From a virus: 44,855 bases of DNA. The DNA lies in IMG/VR virus record IMGVR_UViG_3300033144_001638, positions 1 to 44,855 of that record, one strand, 5' to 3'. Below, one piece after another: positions 7,449 to 14,697 of this stretch (positions are counted from its first letter, which is position 1; every line of letters starts with the position of its first letter). The notes beneath the pieces were generated by a model. That model saw nothing but the letters and a program-made list of their open reading frames with translations. It was not told the origin of the DNA and searched no databases. The position numbers and the translations under genes were made by a program.

Positions 7449-8509
7449 GATAGAAAAAATGATTTATTAATTACAGACTGATAGTCTGCCTCTGTTATAT
7501 CCATACGTCTGGGTAGTTCCTTGAACATACCAATCTGGCCTAGGAAACCAAGACCAATCCTGATATCATCCTCACCATAGCTGTTCTTAATTACACGCAG
7601 GCTTCTGAAGTACTTACCACCAAAGTCATCCTTTAGTTTATTAAGGTCATAACCTGATGGATCTGCAACCTTGTATCTCATAGGGTCAAACAGGGCCATG
7701 CATATATCTGAGTCATTCTGTGTAGTAGAACTATCAGCAAAGTCTTCCATCTGTGGCTCAACATCACCATTCTTTATCCTGATAGGATTAGATATGGACC
7801 GGTTGAACTGACTAACAACAACTGGTGAGTACCCATAGAAGTCACGAGCGTATCTAAGCTCATCACTCATCTTGTCAATAGCCTCTTTCTTAGTGGGCTG
7901 TGCACTTGTAGTCTTAAGTAAGCCTATATGATCCAACACAACAAGTGTTATCTCATTAGGATTCTTAGGTATGTATCTCTTGTTATACTGGTCCACCTGT
8001 ATTATCTCACCACGTTCAAGTGCATAAGCCTTGAGATCTTTAGCAATACCTACTGGGTTCTCAGGCCCATCTATAATGGTGACTATCTCCATAAGTTTAT
8101 TCATGTAGTCTTCGTACATAAGAAACAAGTCATGCTCATCCTTAGTCATCTTACTAGTCCAACCTAGTAGTTTGTTGACTGGAATGATTACACCCTGGTC
8201 TATGAATATCTTTCTACATGTCCACTTGGCTAGCTTGTAAGTCTGACTACGCTCCATAGATCTATACCATACCTTCACCTTGATACCAGACTGTCGTCCT
8301 TCTTGTGATAGAGCCCAGTCTACTGGGTTAAGCACGAACGCATCATCAATGAAGCTAGTCTTACCTGAACCAGTTAGGCCACCAATTAAATAGTACATAG
8401 ACCTACGAATACCAACATACCTATTTAGTCTGTCAAATCCCATAGGTATACCACCATTTCTACCAGCTAGACCTTTGTCTACCTCTTCTTTCAATAGTTT
8501 AAATCCCAT
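7445..8509 (-). CDS. DnaB-like replicative DNA helicase
   Basis: A 354-aa hexameric-helicase-type RecA domain. Walker A GGLTGSGKTS is at residues 43-52, the Walker B strand reads LVVLDHIGLL, and the helicase motif around SQFNRS follows, as in DnaB and T7 gp4 C-terminal domains. The family's N-terminal primase-binding domain is absent or reduced to about 30 residues, so this is a core helicase, with the primase on a separate gene. It should unwind the fork 5' to 3' around the lagging strand. The start at 8509 is overlapped by the end of a 47-aa ORF, and the stop overlaps the SF2 helicase start, so expression is probably translationally coupled. Confidence 0.9.
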   Translation of the reverse strand: MGFKLLKEEVDKGLAGRNGGIPMGFDRLNRYVGIRRSMYYLIGGLTGSGKTSFIDDAFVLNPVDWALSQEGRQSGIKVKVWYRSMERSQTYKLAKWTCRKIFIDQGVIIPVNKLLGWTSKMTKDEHDLFLMYEDYMNKLMEIVTIIDGPENPVGIAKDLKAYALERGEIIQVDQYNKRYIPKNPNEITLVVLDHIGLLKTTSAQPTKKEAIDKMSDELRYARDFYGYSPVVVSQFNRSISNPIRIKNGDVEPQMEDFADSSTTQNDSDICMALFDPMRYKVADPSGYDLNKLKDDFGGKYFRSLRVIKNSYGEDDIRIGLGFLGQIGMFKELPRRMDITEADYQSVINKSFFLS

Positions 8510-8642
8510 TTCTTTTCTTATTTATTTCTTTCTTTATCTCCAGTTTGTTATACATCTTCTTCCAATATATATGTCTTACGGCTTCTCCCAACTCAAAGTT
8601 GTTAGGATACTTTTTTACTAATTTCTTTAATGGTATTTTCAT
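8499..8642 (-). CDS. Small basic protein, 47 aa
   Basis: An ATG at 8642 opens 47 codons ending TAA at 8499, inside the first codons of the DnaB gene in another frame (11-base overlap). The product starts MKIPLKKLVKKYPNNFELG and is rich in Lys, with a predicted helical C-terminal half. It fills the gap between two coupled genes exactly, which is why I accept it. No family recognised; a nucleic acid or helicase-loading accessory role is only a guess from charge and place. Confidence 0.6.
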   Translation of the reverse strand: MKIPLKKLVKKYPNNFELGEAVRHIYWKKMYNKLEIKKEINKKRNGI

Positions 8643-8644
8643 AA

Positions 8645-9274
8645 TTATATATCTGTTGACCCAGTTGGTTCTGCAGGTCCAGCATTGTCACCCTCTTGCT
8701 CTATCAACTCTATAAATGCTTCATAGGTGCGTTGATTCAAGTAGGTTAGGCTGTTCTGCATATACGTGAGTCTGTTAGTACCTCTTCTCATTGACTCGAG
8801 TACCTTCTGTTCTATCTCAAACTTCAGTGCTCCAATCAGTTGCTGTGCAGTGTAATCTCCTTCGTTGAGTATTGCATCAAACTTGATCTTACATGCTTGC
8901 TTGTCTTTACGTAATGCTCTAGTACCACGAAACTTCTTACCGTTGTAAGAGAATGTATCAGTACCAGGGTATGTCTTCCACCATTCTTCGAACAGTGTAG
9001 CATGGGGCTTTCGTTTTACAAATTTCTTCTGAGTTTTATCCTCACCTACAAATGCTAGTAGGTCTTTTCCTGTAGTAGTTAATCGGTTTTCATCTTCAGC
9101 TATTAGGCCCTTTCTTCTCAGTGACTGATAGATGGCAGAGATACGCATACTATTCTCATAGAGAGGTTCTACGTCATACTCTGCCTCAATCAACTTAAGT
9201 AAATAGATTATATCTAAGCTATAGCTTTTCTTGATGAGCTCTTCGAACTGCTGTGGAGTTATGTGTAGCTTCAT
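8645..9274 (-). CDS. Putative winged-helix replication accessory protein
   Basis: The 209-aa product has an N-terminal region (residues about 12-75) that reads like a winged helix: several helices, then RISAIYQSLRRKGLIAEDE and the wing NRLTTTGKDLLAF. The middle part (FEEWWKTYPGTDTF ... ALRKDKQACKIKFDAI) resembles the C-terminal domains of phage replisome organiser or helicase-loader-like proteins, with a WWKTYP motif seen in such proteins. The last 20 residues are acidic and Gly/Pro-rich. It lies directly upstream of the 47-aa ORF and DnaB, so an origin-binding or helicase-loading job is plausible but not shown by a diagnostic motif. Confidence 0.55.
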   Translation of the reverse strand: MKLHITPQQFEELIKKSYSLDIIYLLKLIEAEYDVEPLYENSMRISAIYQSLRRKGLIAEDENRLTTTGKDLLAFVGEDKTQKKFVKRKPHATLFEEWWKTYPGTDTFSYNGKKFRGTRALRKDKQACKIKFDAILNEGDYTAQQLIGALKFEIEQKVLESMRRGTNRLTYMQNSLTYLNQRTYEAFIELIEQEGDNAGPAEPTGSTDI

Positions 9275-9431
9275 CTTTTTTCTGTTTTATAACTTTAATA
9301 GTTGCAGGCTTCTGTGCCTGTTCTCTTTCCCACTCTTCCCATTCTAGTTTCATTAAGTGGTCTCTCTCGGCAGCATAGAGCTGGTCATTAGCCAGCTCAT
9401 GATGCTCCCAATCCTGTTCAACAAAGCTCAT
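9219..9431 (-). CDS. Small charged protein, 70 aa
   Basis: An ORF from ATG 9431 whose start shares one base with the end of the AT-hook gene and whose last 56 bases overlap the start of the 209-aa gene. The product is Glu/Trp/Gln-rich in its first half and Lys/Arg-rich in its second half, likely helical. Nothing in it identifies a function. The contiguous packing supports it; the sizeable overlap lowers confidence that the whole frame is used, although the alternative is a shorter downstream protein start. Confidence 0.55.
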   Translation of the reverse strand: MSFVEQDWEHHELANDQLYAAERDHLMKLEWEEWEREQAQKPATIKVIKQKKDEATHNSTAVRRAHQEKL

Positions 9432-9745
9432 TACTTTACTTTGTTCTTGGATCCTTTAGGTCTACCTCTACCACGCTTTGGTTTACTAACCGTTATTGTG
9501 GCCTTTGGTTTATTCTTAGAACCCTTGGGTCTACCTCTTTTCTTAGGTGCTTTACCACCCACCCATGCTTCATTTACATTAGGTGTAGACTTATCATCAG
9601 CCATGAGTTGCCCTTTTTTATTACGTGCTCTCTTAGGCTTTGATTCAGATTCTTCAAACTTATTAGCTGGTACTCTCCATACCGCTAGAAAGAAGATAGT
9701 TGCTACTGCAATTACTATAATTGCTTGTGTCATTGTAATGTCCAT
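9431..9745 (-). CDS. Membrane-anchored protein with two AT-hook motifs
   Basis: The 104-aa protein has an N-terminal hydrophobic helix (residues about 6-24, ending before W23-R24) and then a strongly basic tail. The tail contains two AT-hooks: KKRGRPKGSKNK at 68-79 and RGRGRPKGSKNK at 91-102. AT-hooks bind the minor groove of AT-rich DNA. The positive tail predicts it faces the cytoplasm (positive-inside rule), so the protein could tether the phage's AT-rich DNA to the inner membrane. It sits between PolB and DnaB, suggesting a role in organising replication, similar in concept to phi29 p16.7. The start has the leader CAATAAATATG. Confidence 0.8.
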   Translation of the reverse strand: MDITMTQAIIVIAVATIFFLAVWRVPANKFEESESKPKRARNKKGQLMADDKSTPNVNEAWVGGKAPKKRGRPKGSKNKPKATITVSKPKRGRGRPKGSKNKVK

Positions 9746-9771
9746 ATTTATTGATTTTAATTGATTAATAT

Positions 9772-10035
9772 TTAATTTTTAATTCTAAGTCCGAACTGTT
9801 CATTGAACCATTCAAGACATGATTTGGCCTTCGTGGTGTTAAACTTGAAGACTTTCTTCATTGTCCTGATAGCATATCGATTGAACTCAATACGCTGTTC
9901 ACTTGTCATAGTCCAGTTGAAGTACCACTTGTCATCATCAAGAGTATCAACCAATCGTTTACCGACCATATCTAGTTGATACTCAATAAGATGCCTCATG
10001 ATATTTCCTCTATTTACTGGTGCTTTCTTTTTCAT
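9772..10035 (-). CDS. Hypothetical protein, 87 aa
   Basis: It starts by ATGA overlap with the PolB stop, so it is translationally coupled to the polymerase. The product is basic and looks mainly helical, rich in aromatic residues, with the segment WYFNWTMTSEQRIEFNRYA in the middle and a C-terminal FNEQFGLRIKN. I recognise no family. Coupling to polymerase suggests a replication accessory protein, with no direct evidence for it. Confidence 0.65.
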   Translation of the reverse strand: MKKKAPVNRGNIMRHLIEYQLDMVGKRLVDTLDDDKWYFNWTMTSEQRIEFNRYAIRTMKKVFKFNTTKAKSCLEWFNEQFGLRIKN

Positions 10036-11951
10036 GAAAATAAATCTAATTGATTAGGAGATACTTTTGTTTTTATTCTTTTCCCTCCGCTTTGTATTTT
10101 ACTTATCATTCTTTCAGCTTTGTGTATGTAGTATGTATAGTTTACATTACCTAGATCTGTATTATCAGGTAGATAATTACAAACCGTACACACCCAATCA
10201 CCAGCTTCTGCTTGAGAACGCTTAACAGCCTTACTTGTTGACTCTTGCTTACGTACCTTGAATATCTTTTCACCAGTCTTAGACACATAATATCTAATCA
10301 GCTTATTATACTCAGTACGTTCAGATGAAGTAGTGTGAATTCCCTCAAAGTAGAAGTCTTTAGAAGCCTTCTTTCTGATACAAAAGTCAAACAAGTTAGT
10401 GTGTTGTTTGATAGTTTCTCTTACAGGTATACCATTTACATAGTATTGTTCAAGAGCAAGAGGTACTATCCTAGCAGATTTGTTCTTGTGCAGTTCAAAG
10501 TCTGTTAGGAAGTCCCCCTTCTTCTTGATATAGCCATCTGGTGTGATAGCTATGTAATCATTAACTGTGGAGAATATGATCTTTTGATAGTCCGTACGCT
10601 CCAGGATGTATTGTGTAGTTTCTTCCCACTGCTTATTAATATCATGCATCAAAGATATCAGGTCTTGTATGCCATTAAGTTCGTACTGTTCTATAAGCAT
10701 CATCAAGCTCAACTCACCAGTTATGGTGGTGAACATAGTCAGTTGCCTATCGTAGATCCATGATAGCATGTCAGATGACTTACCGTATACAGAGTTAACT
10801 GCAAGTTTAAGTGCACCAATAATACCCTTAGTTTTAGCATCCTTTGCCCCACTCTGTTTAAGCTGTAATCTTTTCTCGTACATCTCTCGATATCCGTGTA
10901 AGAATTGCCTCCCCAAATGTGCAGGATACTGTGCATTGTTAATAATAATAGCAGGATAGTAACTAGCTACATCCCAATCAATGATTTCAAACTCCTCGTT
11001 GGCCTCAAAGACAGTTGGTTTATTCTCGGTGTGCAAGCCACCACGCATGAAGCTATACCTCATGCCATAGAAATCTATGTGTTCTTTGAAGTCATCTTGG
11101 AGTCCAAGTGTTAGTCCTCTAATATTGCTGAGGAACGATTGCAACTGTTCTGTTTCGAACTTCACGTAATGTGCAATACAGTTCTTTAGTGCGATACTCT
11201 TTCTGAAGTAGCCCTTACGTGGGAGCTCTTTAATGTCAATATTCTTTTCATGACAATAATACTTCTTAATTATCTCATCCCCAATCTTACTATCTGAATA
11301 GTTCAGACACGGTATGCCAAACTCATCTTGTATGTCAAGTCTTAGCTGTATCTGATCATTCCCTTTGTAAAGAGGATGTTCTGTATCACCTATTGTAACC
11401 TTGTAGAACTCGTAGGTTGCATCCACATCATTAAAACAGTACTGCAAGGTCTGAAATACTTCATCTCTTGTCATACCAGTCTTACTGTGATGTATAGGCA
11501 TCTCTTCAATGTTCTCAAGATCCATCTCAAACTCTAGTCTTTTCAGACTAACACGCCTGTTCTTGTTATCATAATTATGTATCTTAAACAGGTCTAGCTG
11601 CTGTAATGACAGTTCCCACTCACGATACTCCGGAAACACGTCATAATTTGCATCATGTATTACATCAGCAGCTTTTTGTGCAATCTTAGCACAGATCTCT
11701 AGTCCAGTTAGGTCATGCCAGTATTCGTAGTTTCTGAGTATCCATTCTACTACCTGAGCATCGAAACGTAAGTTATTATAGCCTACCCAATGAGCATTCT
11801 TATGTATATCTGTGTACTTGACAAAAGCATCTAGTTGGTTCTGCCATTTACTAATGGTAAAACTTTTAGGTGTTTTGTTGGGTTCCATGCACACAACTAT
11901 GAAACACTCCTGCATAGTTTCTATATCGTATATAATTACGTTCTCAATCAT
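10032..11951 (-). CDS. Family B DNA polymerase with 3'-5' exonuclease and clamp-binding tail
   Basis: The 639-aa protein has exonuclease motifs ExoI YDIET (residues 8-12), ExoII GYNNLRFDAQ (about 57-66) and ExoIII YCFNDVDATYEFY (about 176). Polymerase motifs are A: DWDVASYYP with catalytic Asp327; B: AVNSVYGKSSD; and C: STVNDYIAI with Asp465. Motif C lacks the first Asp of the usual DTDS but keeps the one that binds metal. The last residues are NQLDLFS, with QLDLF (634-638) matching the beta-clamp docking peptide, so the host clamp is probably recruited for processivity. It overlaps the upstream 65-aa gene by 8 bases and the 87-aa gene by 4. A consensus promoter lies at 12163-12194. Confidence 0.92.
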   Translation of the reverse strand: MIENVIIYDIETMQECFIVVCMEPNKTPKSFTISKWQNQLDAFVKYTDIHKNAHWVGYNNLRFDAQVVEWILRNYEYWHDLTGLEICAKIAQKAADVIHDANYDVFPEYREWELSLQQLDLFKIHNYDNKNRRVSLKRLEFEMDLENIEEMPIHHSKTGMTRDEVFQTLQYCFNDVDATYEFYKVTIGDTEHPLYKGNDQIQLRLDIQDEFGIPCLNYSDSKIGDEIIKKYYCHEKNIDIKELPRKGYFRKSIALKNCIAHYVKFETEQLQSFLSNIRGLTLGLQDDFKEHIDFYGMRYSFMRGGLHTENKPTVFEANEEFEIIDWDVASYYPAIIINNAQYPAHLGRQFLHGYREMYEKRLQLKQSGAKDAKTKGIIGALKLAVNSVYGKSSDMLSWIYDRQLTMFTTITGELSLMMLIEQYELNGIQDLISLMHDINKQWEETTQYILERTDYQKIIFSTVNDYIAITPDGYIKKKGDFLTDFELHKNKSARIVPLALEQYYVNGIPVRETIKQHTNLFDFCIRKKASKDFYFEGIHTTSSERTEYNKLIRYYVSKTGEKIFKVRKQESTSKAVKRSQAEAGDWVCTVCNYLPDNTDLGNVNYTYYIHKAERMISKIQSGGKRIKTKVSPNQLDLFS

Positions 11952-12141
11952 CCTTAACTTTTTTATAATCTAAATAATCTAAATAAAATCCAATACCTAC
12001 TACTACATGTAGACCTACACTAGCTAATATCTCGTATAGGTCATGCCATGTATGTATAGATAAATGTATATGGCCTACTATCCAAAAAGGGATAGCAAGC
12101 TGTTGACTAATCCATCTAATTAGAAAGGTTATGAATTTCAT
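11944..12141 (-). CDS. Small membrane protein, 65 aa
   Basis: The product MKFITFLIRWISQQLAIPF... has two hydrophobic segments (residues about 3-22 and 40-56) separated by a His-rich loop and ends in a charged tail KKVKDD. I start it at the ATG at 12141; a longer frame would need TTG at 12165, which falls within the promoter's -7 element. It is the first gene after the minus-strand promoter and overlaps the PolB start by 8 bases. Function unknown; a membrane link for the replisome is possible given the other membrane protein in the same operon. Confidence 0.65.
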   Translation of the reverse strand: MKFITFLIRWISQQLAIPFWIVGHIHLSIHTWHDLYEILASVGLHVVVGIGFYLDYLDYKKVKDD

Positions 12142-12162
12142 AAAATACTTGTGATTGCACAA

Positions 12163-12194
12163 CAAAAATAATGAATTTAATTACTATTACCAAA
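12163..12194 (-). promoter_or_regulatory. Bacteroidetes-type promoter for the PolB operon
   Basis: Read on the minus strand: TTTG (12194-12191), a 20-base spacer, TATTTTTG (12170-12163). This matches the Bacteroidetes sigma factor consensus TTTG / TAnnTTTG. Transcription would begin around 12156, giving a leader of about 15 bases before the ATG at 12141. The -33 box overlaps the end of the 191-aa gene. Confidence 0.75.
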
Positions 12195-12762
12195 TAGTAA
12201 AACCACCACAATCGTATAAAAAGTCTATAAAATTATCTACATGTCTTTTGCTACAGCTGTGTGATGGATAATATCTTGTAGTTCCTTGGTCTGCAAGCAT
12301 TATACCTGTGAATGTAACTTTACCTAGTGGTAACTCTTCATTCAATTTATCTCGTAGGTCCTCGGGTATAAACTCTCCTGCTTGGTTAGTCCATGAGCCC
12401 ATGTTAACGTAAAGTTCATCATCATCATCTTCAAACCCACCATCTGTTTGCAGTATATCTTTGAGTGCTTCTGCTAGTGCAGTGCATTGTTCTTGATCAT
12501 CTAAGCCTTTACCATCATTAGAGCCCCAATACTTGAAGTCTATGTCTAAGTCATGCTTCTCAGCTGCTATCTCACATAGCATTTGTATTGGTCTCCAACC
12601 CCACCAGTTACTTCTGAAATAGTAACCAGGATTAGTTTGCTCAAACTCATCTAGTAGTTTGAAGAATTCATCTCTTGCTTCTTCTGAATGCTTTATGCTC
12701 CAGTCTATCTCAGGCTTTACGCCTATCCACTTATCTTTTTTACCGTATATATCTACTCCCAT
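12187..12762 (-). CDS. Conserved phage protein of unknown function, 191 aa
   Basis: The protein opens MGVDIYGKK and has YYFRSNWWGWRPIQML near residues 47-62, a pattern I recognise from a widespread phage protein family of unknown function (M-G-D-YG ... FRxNxWxWRPL). The middle is acidic (FEDDDDELY) and the end has a Cys/His-bearing stretch (SHSCSKRH). No catalytic site can be assigned. Leader AATTAAATAGATATG supports the start. A promoter for the next operon lies over its 3' end, so it is the last gene of the small-gene unit. Confidence 0.75.
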   Translation of the reverse strand: MGVDIYGKKDKWIGVKPEIDWSIKHSEEARDEFFKLLDEFEQTNPGYYFRSNWWGWRPIQMLCEIAAEKHDLDIDFKYWGSNDGKGLDDQEQCTALAEALKDILQTDGGFEDDDDELYVNMGSWTNQAGEFIPEDLRDKLNEELPLGKVTFTGIMLADQGTTRYYPSHSCSKRHVDNFIDFLYDCGGFTIW

Positions 12763-12764
12763 AT

Positions 12765-12917
12765 CTATTTAATTTTAGCAAACAGAGAGACAAACTTGTA
12801 GACTTCATAACTTAGAAGAAGTTCTCCTGTTTTTTGGTCTTCCCATTGACCACCTGCTACCTTCTTCACATGATTACCAGTCCATCTGCTTCTCATCTGT
12901 GTATTTGTTAATTCCAT
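12765..12917 (-). CDS. Small hypothetical protein, 50 aa
   Basis: An ATG at 12917 with an AAATTAAATAAAATG leader opens 50 codons ending TAG at 12765, two bases before the next gene's start. The product contains SRWTGNHVKKVAGGQWED and a Leu/Phe/Lys C-terminus. It has the look of a short beta-hairpin protein. No family recognised. Spacing, start context and strand make it a likely gene. Confidence 0.6.
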   Translation of the reverse strand: MELTNTQMRSRWTGNHVKKVAGGQWEDQKTGELLLSYEVYKFVSLFAKIK

Positions 12918-12918
12918 T

Positions 12919-13038
12919 TTATTTAATTTTCTTGTATGCAGCTAACATTTGCTCTTTATCATATACATGCTTGTTTTGAATCTTAAGCATCCATTTCAAA
13001 AAAGCAAATTGTCTGTCTGCTTGATTTAACTTTCTCAT
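12919..13038 (-). CDS. Small basic protein, 39 aa
   Basis: The ORF starts by ATGA overlap with the zinc-ribbon gene stop and ends one base before the 50-aa gene. The product (MRKLNQADRQFAFLKWMLK...) is helical and Lys-rich. No function can be assigned; packing between coupled genes is the evidence. Confidence 0.55.
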   Translation of the reverse strand: MRKLNQADRQFAFLKWMLKIQNKHVYDKEQMLAAYKKIK

Positions 13039-13271
13039 CTTTTTCTTGATATTTCAAAATCCCAGTCATAATCAGGTTCAGACATAGCATCAAGAGTTTC
13101 ATTCATCTCTTGTTGTTGTGTCTTTTTCCTGACTCTAACTATATTTGGTCTCTTTATCTGAATTACTAGTGTCTTCTGTCCACAATAAAAGCATTCAGTC
13201 TCTTCTTCGTTACTTGTGTAAGTTGCGTCACACGAGTTACAAAGATAGTCGTAAAATGTTTCTTCACTCAT
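13035..13271 (-). CDS. Zinc-ribbon protein, 78 aa
   Basis: Two Cys pairs, CNSC at residues 11-14 and CFYC at 27-30, form a classic zinc ribbon in the N-terminal 35 residues. A basic segment (KRPNIVRVRKK) and an acidic C-terminus follow. Such small ribbons often bind nucleic acid or RNA polymerase; no specific family is evident. It is followed by an ATGA-coupled 39-aa gene. Confidence 0.7.
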   Translation of the reverse strand: MSEETFYDYLCNSCDATYTSNEEETECFYCGQKTLVIQIKRPNIVRVRKKTQQQEMNETLDAMSEPDYDWDFEISRKR

Positions 13272-13282
13272 AGTTTTTAGTT

Positions 13283-13738
13283 TTACTCTAGCTCATCATC
13301 ATCCTCATCTGGTGATAAGCCTCTAATTACAACCTTCTCATCAACATAGTCTGGTTGTATAAAATTCTCTTCTTCATACTCTTCTGGATCGATTAGTATC
13401 TCACAGAGCCCATCAAAGTCTCGCATGATAATATTCATCTCCTTGTAAGTAAAAGGTTGATATTCGTCTTCATAATGAGGATGGTCAAACTGACCAATCT
13501 CCTCTGGAAAAGCTATGATATGACCTTCATCATCTAAAATGTGTGGTTGAACCGGATAGCCAAAGCTTTCTGGTATAATCATTTTCTTCTCCCATAGTTC
13601 TAGTGCTACAGATCCTAAGGGAAACACTTCAACGTGTTCTTTATCTGTACCACCATAGTGTACATTCATAAATAGTGTATCCTTGGTGAACGTATCAGGT
13701 TCATAGTGATGGAACACTAGTTCAACTGCTAACCACAT
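13283..13738 (-). CDS. Acidic hypothetical protein, 151 aa
   Basis: The product is strongly acidic throughout, especially its last 40 residues (DPEEYEEENF ... SPDEDDDELE). It starts at an ATG lying 10 bases inside the end of the 63-aa zinc-ribbon gene. No membrane segment or motif was seen. Acidic phage early proteins sometimes act as DNA mimics that block host nucleases or restriction; here that is only a composition-based possibility. Confidence 0.65.
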   Translation of the reverse strand: MWLAVELVFHHYEPDTFTKDTLFMNVHYGGTDKEHVEVFPLGSVALELWEKKMIIPESFGYPVQPHILDDEGHIIAFPEEIGQFDHPHYEDEYQPFTYKEMNIIMRDFDGLCEILIDPEEYEEENFIQPDYVDEKVVIRGLSPDEDDDELE

Positions 13739-13920
13739 GATTCCTGTGGTGGTTGATAAGGCTTGTATGTTACTGTCATACCATTTACAGTGAATTCTTC
13801 ACTACAATGGTTGCACTTGCCTTCTCTTGTACCATAATCTACCAGTATTGCTCCCTTAAAGCAAGCTGGACACATGATGTATGGTTGTTTGTTACTTGTC
13901 ATTTGTGTATTGTAATCCAT
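13729..13920 (-). CDS. Zinc-ribbon protein, 63 aa
   Basis: Cys pairs CPAC (residues 17-20) and CNHC (36-39) frame a short rubredoxin-like zinc ribbon, followed by a Pro/Tyr-rich tail ending PPQESCG. Start ATG 13920 has an A/T-rich leader (ACTAAATATTATG). It overlaps the next gene by 10 bases. It is the second zinc ribbon in this unit; function unknown. Confidence 0.65.
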   Translation of the reverse strand: MDYNTQMTSNKQPYIMCPACFKGAILVDYGTREGKCNHCSEEFTVNGMTVTYKPYQPPQESCG

Positions 13921-13944
13921 AATATTTAGTTTTAGTTAGAGTTA

Positions 13945-13977
13945 GAGGGTATCCGAGTCCTGAATTCTTCAACCCTC
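13945..13977. other. Inverted repeat in the gap between 14001 and 13920
   Basis: GAGGGT (13945-13950) and ACCCTC (13972-13977) can pair around a 21-base loop that contains CCGAGTCC. There is no T tract, so it is not a typical terminator. The CCGAGTCC core also occurs, on the opposite strand, in the 4697-4757 element. Confidence 0.35.
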
Positions 13978-14000
13978 CTCCTCACTGATTAAACTACTAA

Positions 14001-14237
14001 TCAAAACTCTTTCGAGTGGTGTGCATCATCTAAGTACTCCAAAGATAATAATTCTAAATCTTCTATTTGATCTTCTGATAGTAGTTCCACTATATCTATA
14101 GTCTCAACAAATACCTTGTCTATTTCAAATTGTGATGGTGAACCTGGATAGTCATATGTTTGTGCTTCCGCTGGTTCGTATGTTCCTTCACAGTCTACAT
14201 AGATTCCACAGTATTTGACTTGTATTGTCTTTTTCAT
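14001..14237 (-). CDS. Acidic hypothetical protein, 78 aa
   Basis: I start it at the ATG at 14237, which overlaps the upstream stop as ATGA; the nine residues upstream belong to the other gene's 3' end. The product (MKKTIQVKYCGIYVDCEGTYE...) has a beta-rich N-terminus with two Cys and a Glu/Asp/Leu-rich C-terminus. No family recognised. Confidence 0.6.
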   Translation of the reverse strand: MKKTIQVKYCGIYVDCEGTYEPAEAQTYDYPGSPSQFEIDKVFVETIDIVELLSEDQIEDLELLSLEYLDDAHHSKEF

Positions 14238-14581
14238 TCTAGGTATATTATTACATTTTCCCATTTACCACCACGTCTAGACTCATTTACTAAGAAGTCT
14301 ATCCTGTGTGTCCATCTCTTGTTCATTCTGTCTTGCACTGTCCAATAACCATTCATTGGTCCTGCATTCTCTACACATACTCGTGCACCAAATACAAATC
14401 CCAACTCTTCTAAGTCTCTTGACACTGCAATCCATCTATGTCCACCAGGATTATCTTTATCGATAACTCTGTTAGATGCTGTGATGAATGGTGTGCTATC
14501 TGTCTGTGCTGGCACTGCATGATAAATCGTAGCTGTAACCGACACTCTAGCTGCTAGTAGTATTGTTAATATTAATTTCAT
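14234..14581 (-). CDS. Secreted 3D / double-psi-beta-barrel protein, 115 aa
   Basis: The ATG at 14581 gives a short signal peptide (MKLILTILLAARVSVTA) and a mature domain of about 95 residues. The domain shows the 3D pattern: an early Tyr/Ala strand, GARVCVE (65-71), then GYWTVQDRMNKRW with DRM at 84-86 and RIDF at 93-96, as in MltA/RlpA/YabE-type double-psi barrels where conserved Asp residues act in cell-wall cleavage or binding. Export to the periplasm and peptidoglycan action are likely, so this is a candidate lysis or entry-exclusion protein. There are small membrane-protein genes just upstream. An upstream frame to 14695 is open but has no good start context. Confidence 0.7.
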   Translation of the reverse strand: MKLILTILLAARVSVTATIYHAVPAQTDSTPFITASNRVIDKDNPGGHRWIAVSRDLEELGFVFGARVCVENAGPMNGYWTVQDRMNKRWTHRIDFLVNESRRGGKWENVIIYLE

Positions 14582-14697
14582 ATTCCGATTTTTTTTGTGT
14601 GATAAGCCAAGAATGCAAGAGCAATGTCTTAAGCTTCTCTTGCACTCTTCCAGCGAGTAAGGGATTCTAGTTACCCTAAGTTTATGTATACCCAAAC
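14582..14697 (-). other. Structured leader of the 3D-domain gene
   Basis: This 116-base gap has no gene. On the minus strand it holds three hairpins in a row: AAGTTT/AAACTT at about 14697-14676, AGGG/CCCT around 14673-14656, and TGCAAGAG/CTCTTGCA (14642-14611) with an 8-bp perfect stem. No T tract follows. It may control translation or RNA stability of the secreted protein. Confidence 0.4.

Noticed and set aside
14582-14695. Longer N-terminus for the 3D-domain gene
   Set aside because: The upstream frame covers a structured leader, and the ATG at 14581 gives a proper signal peptide.
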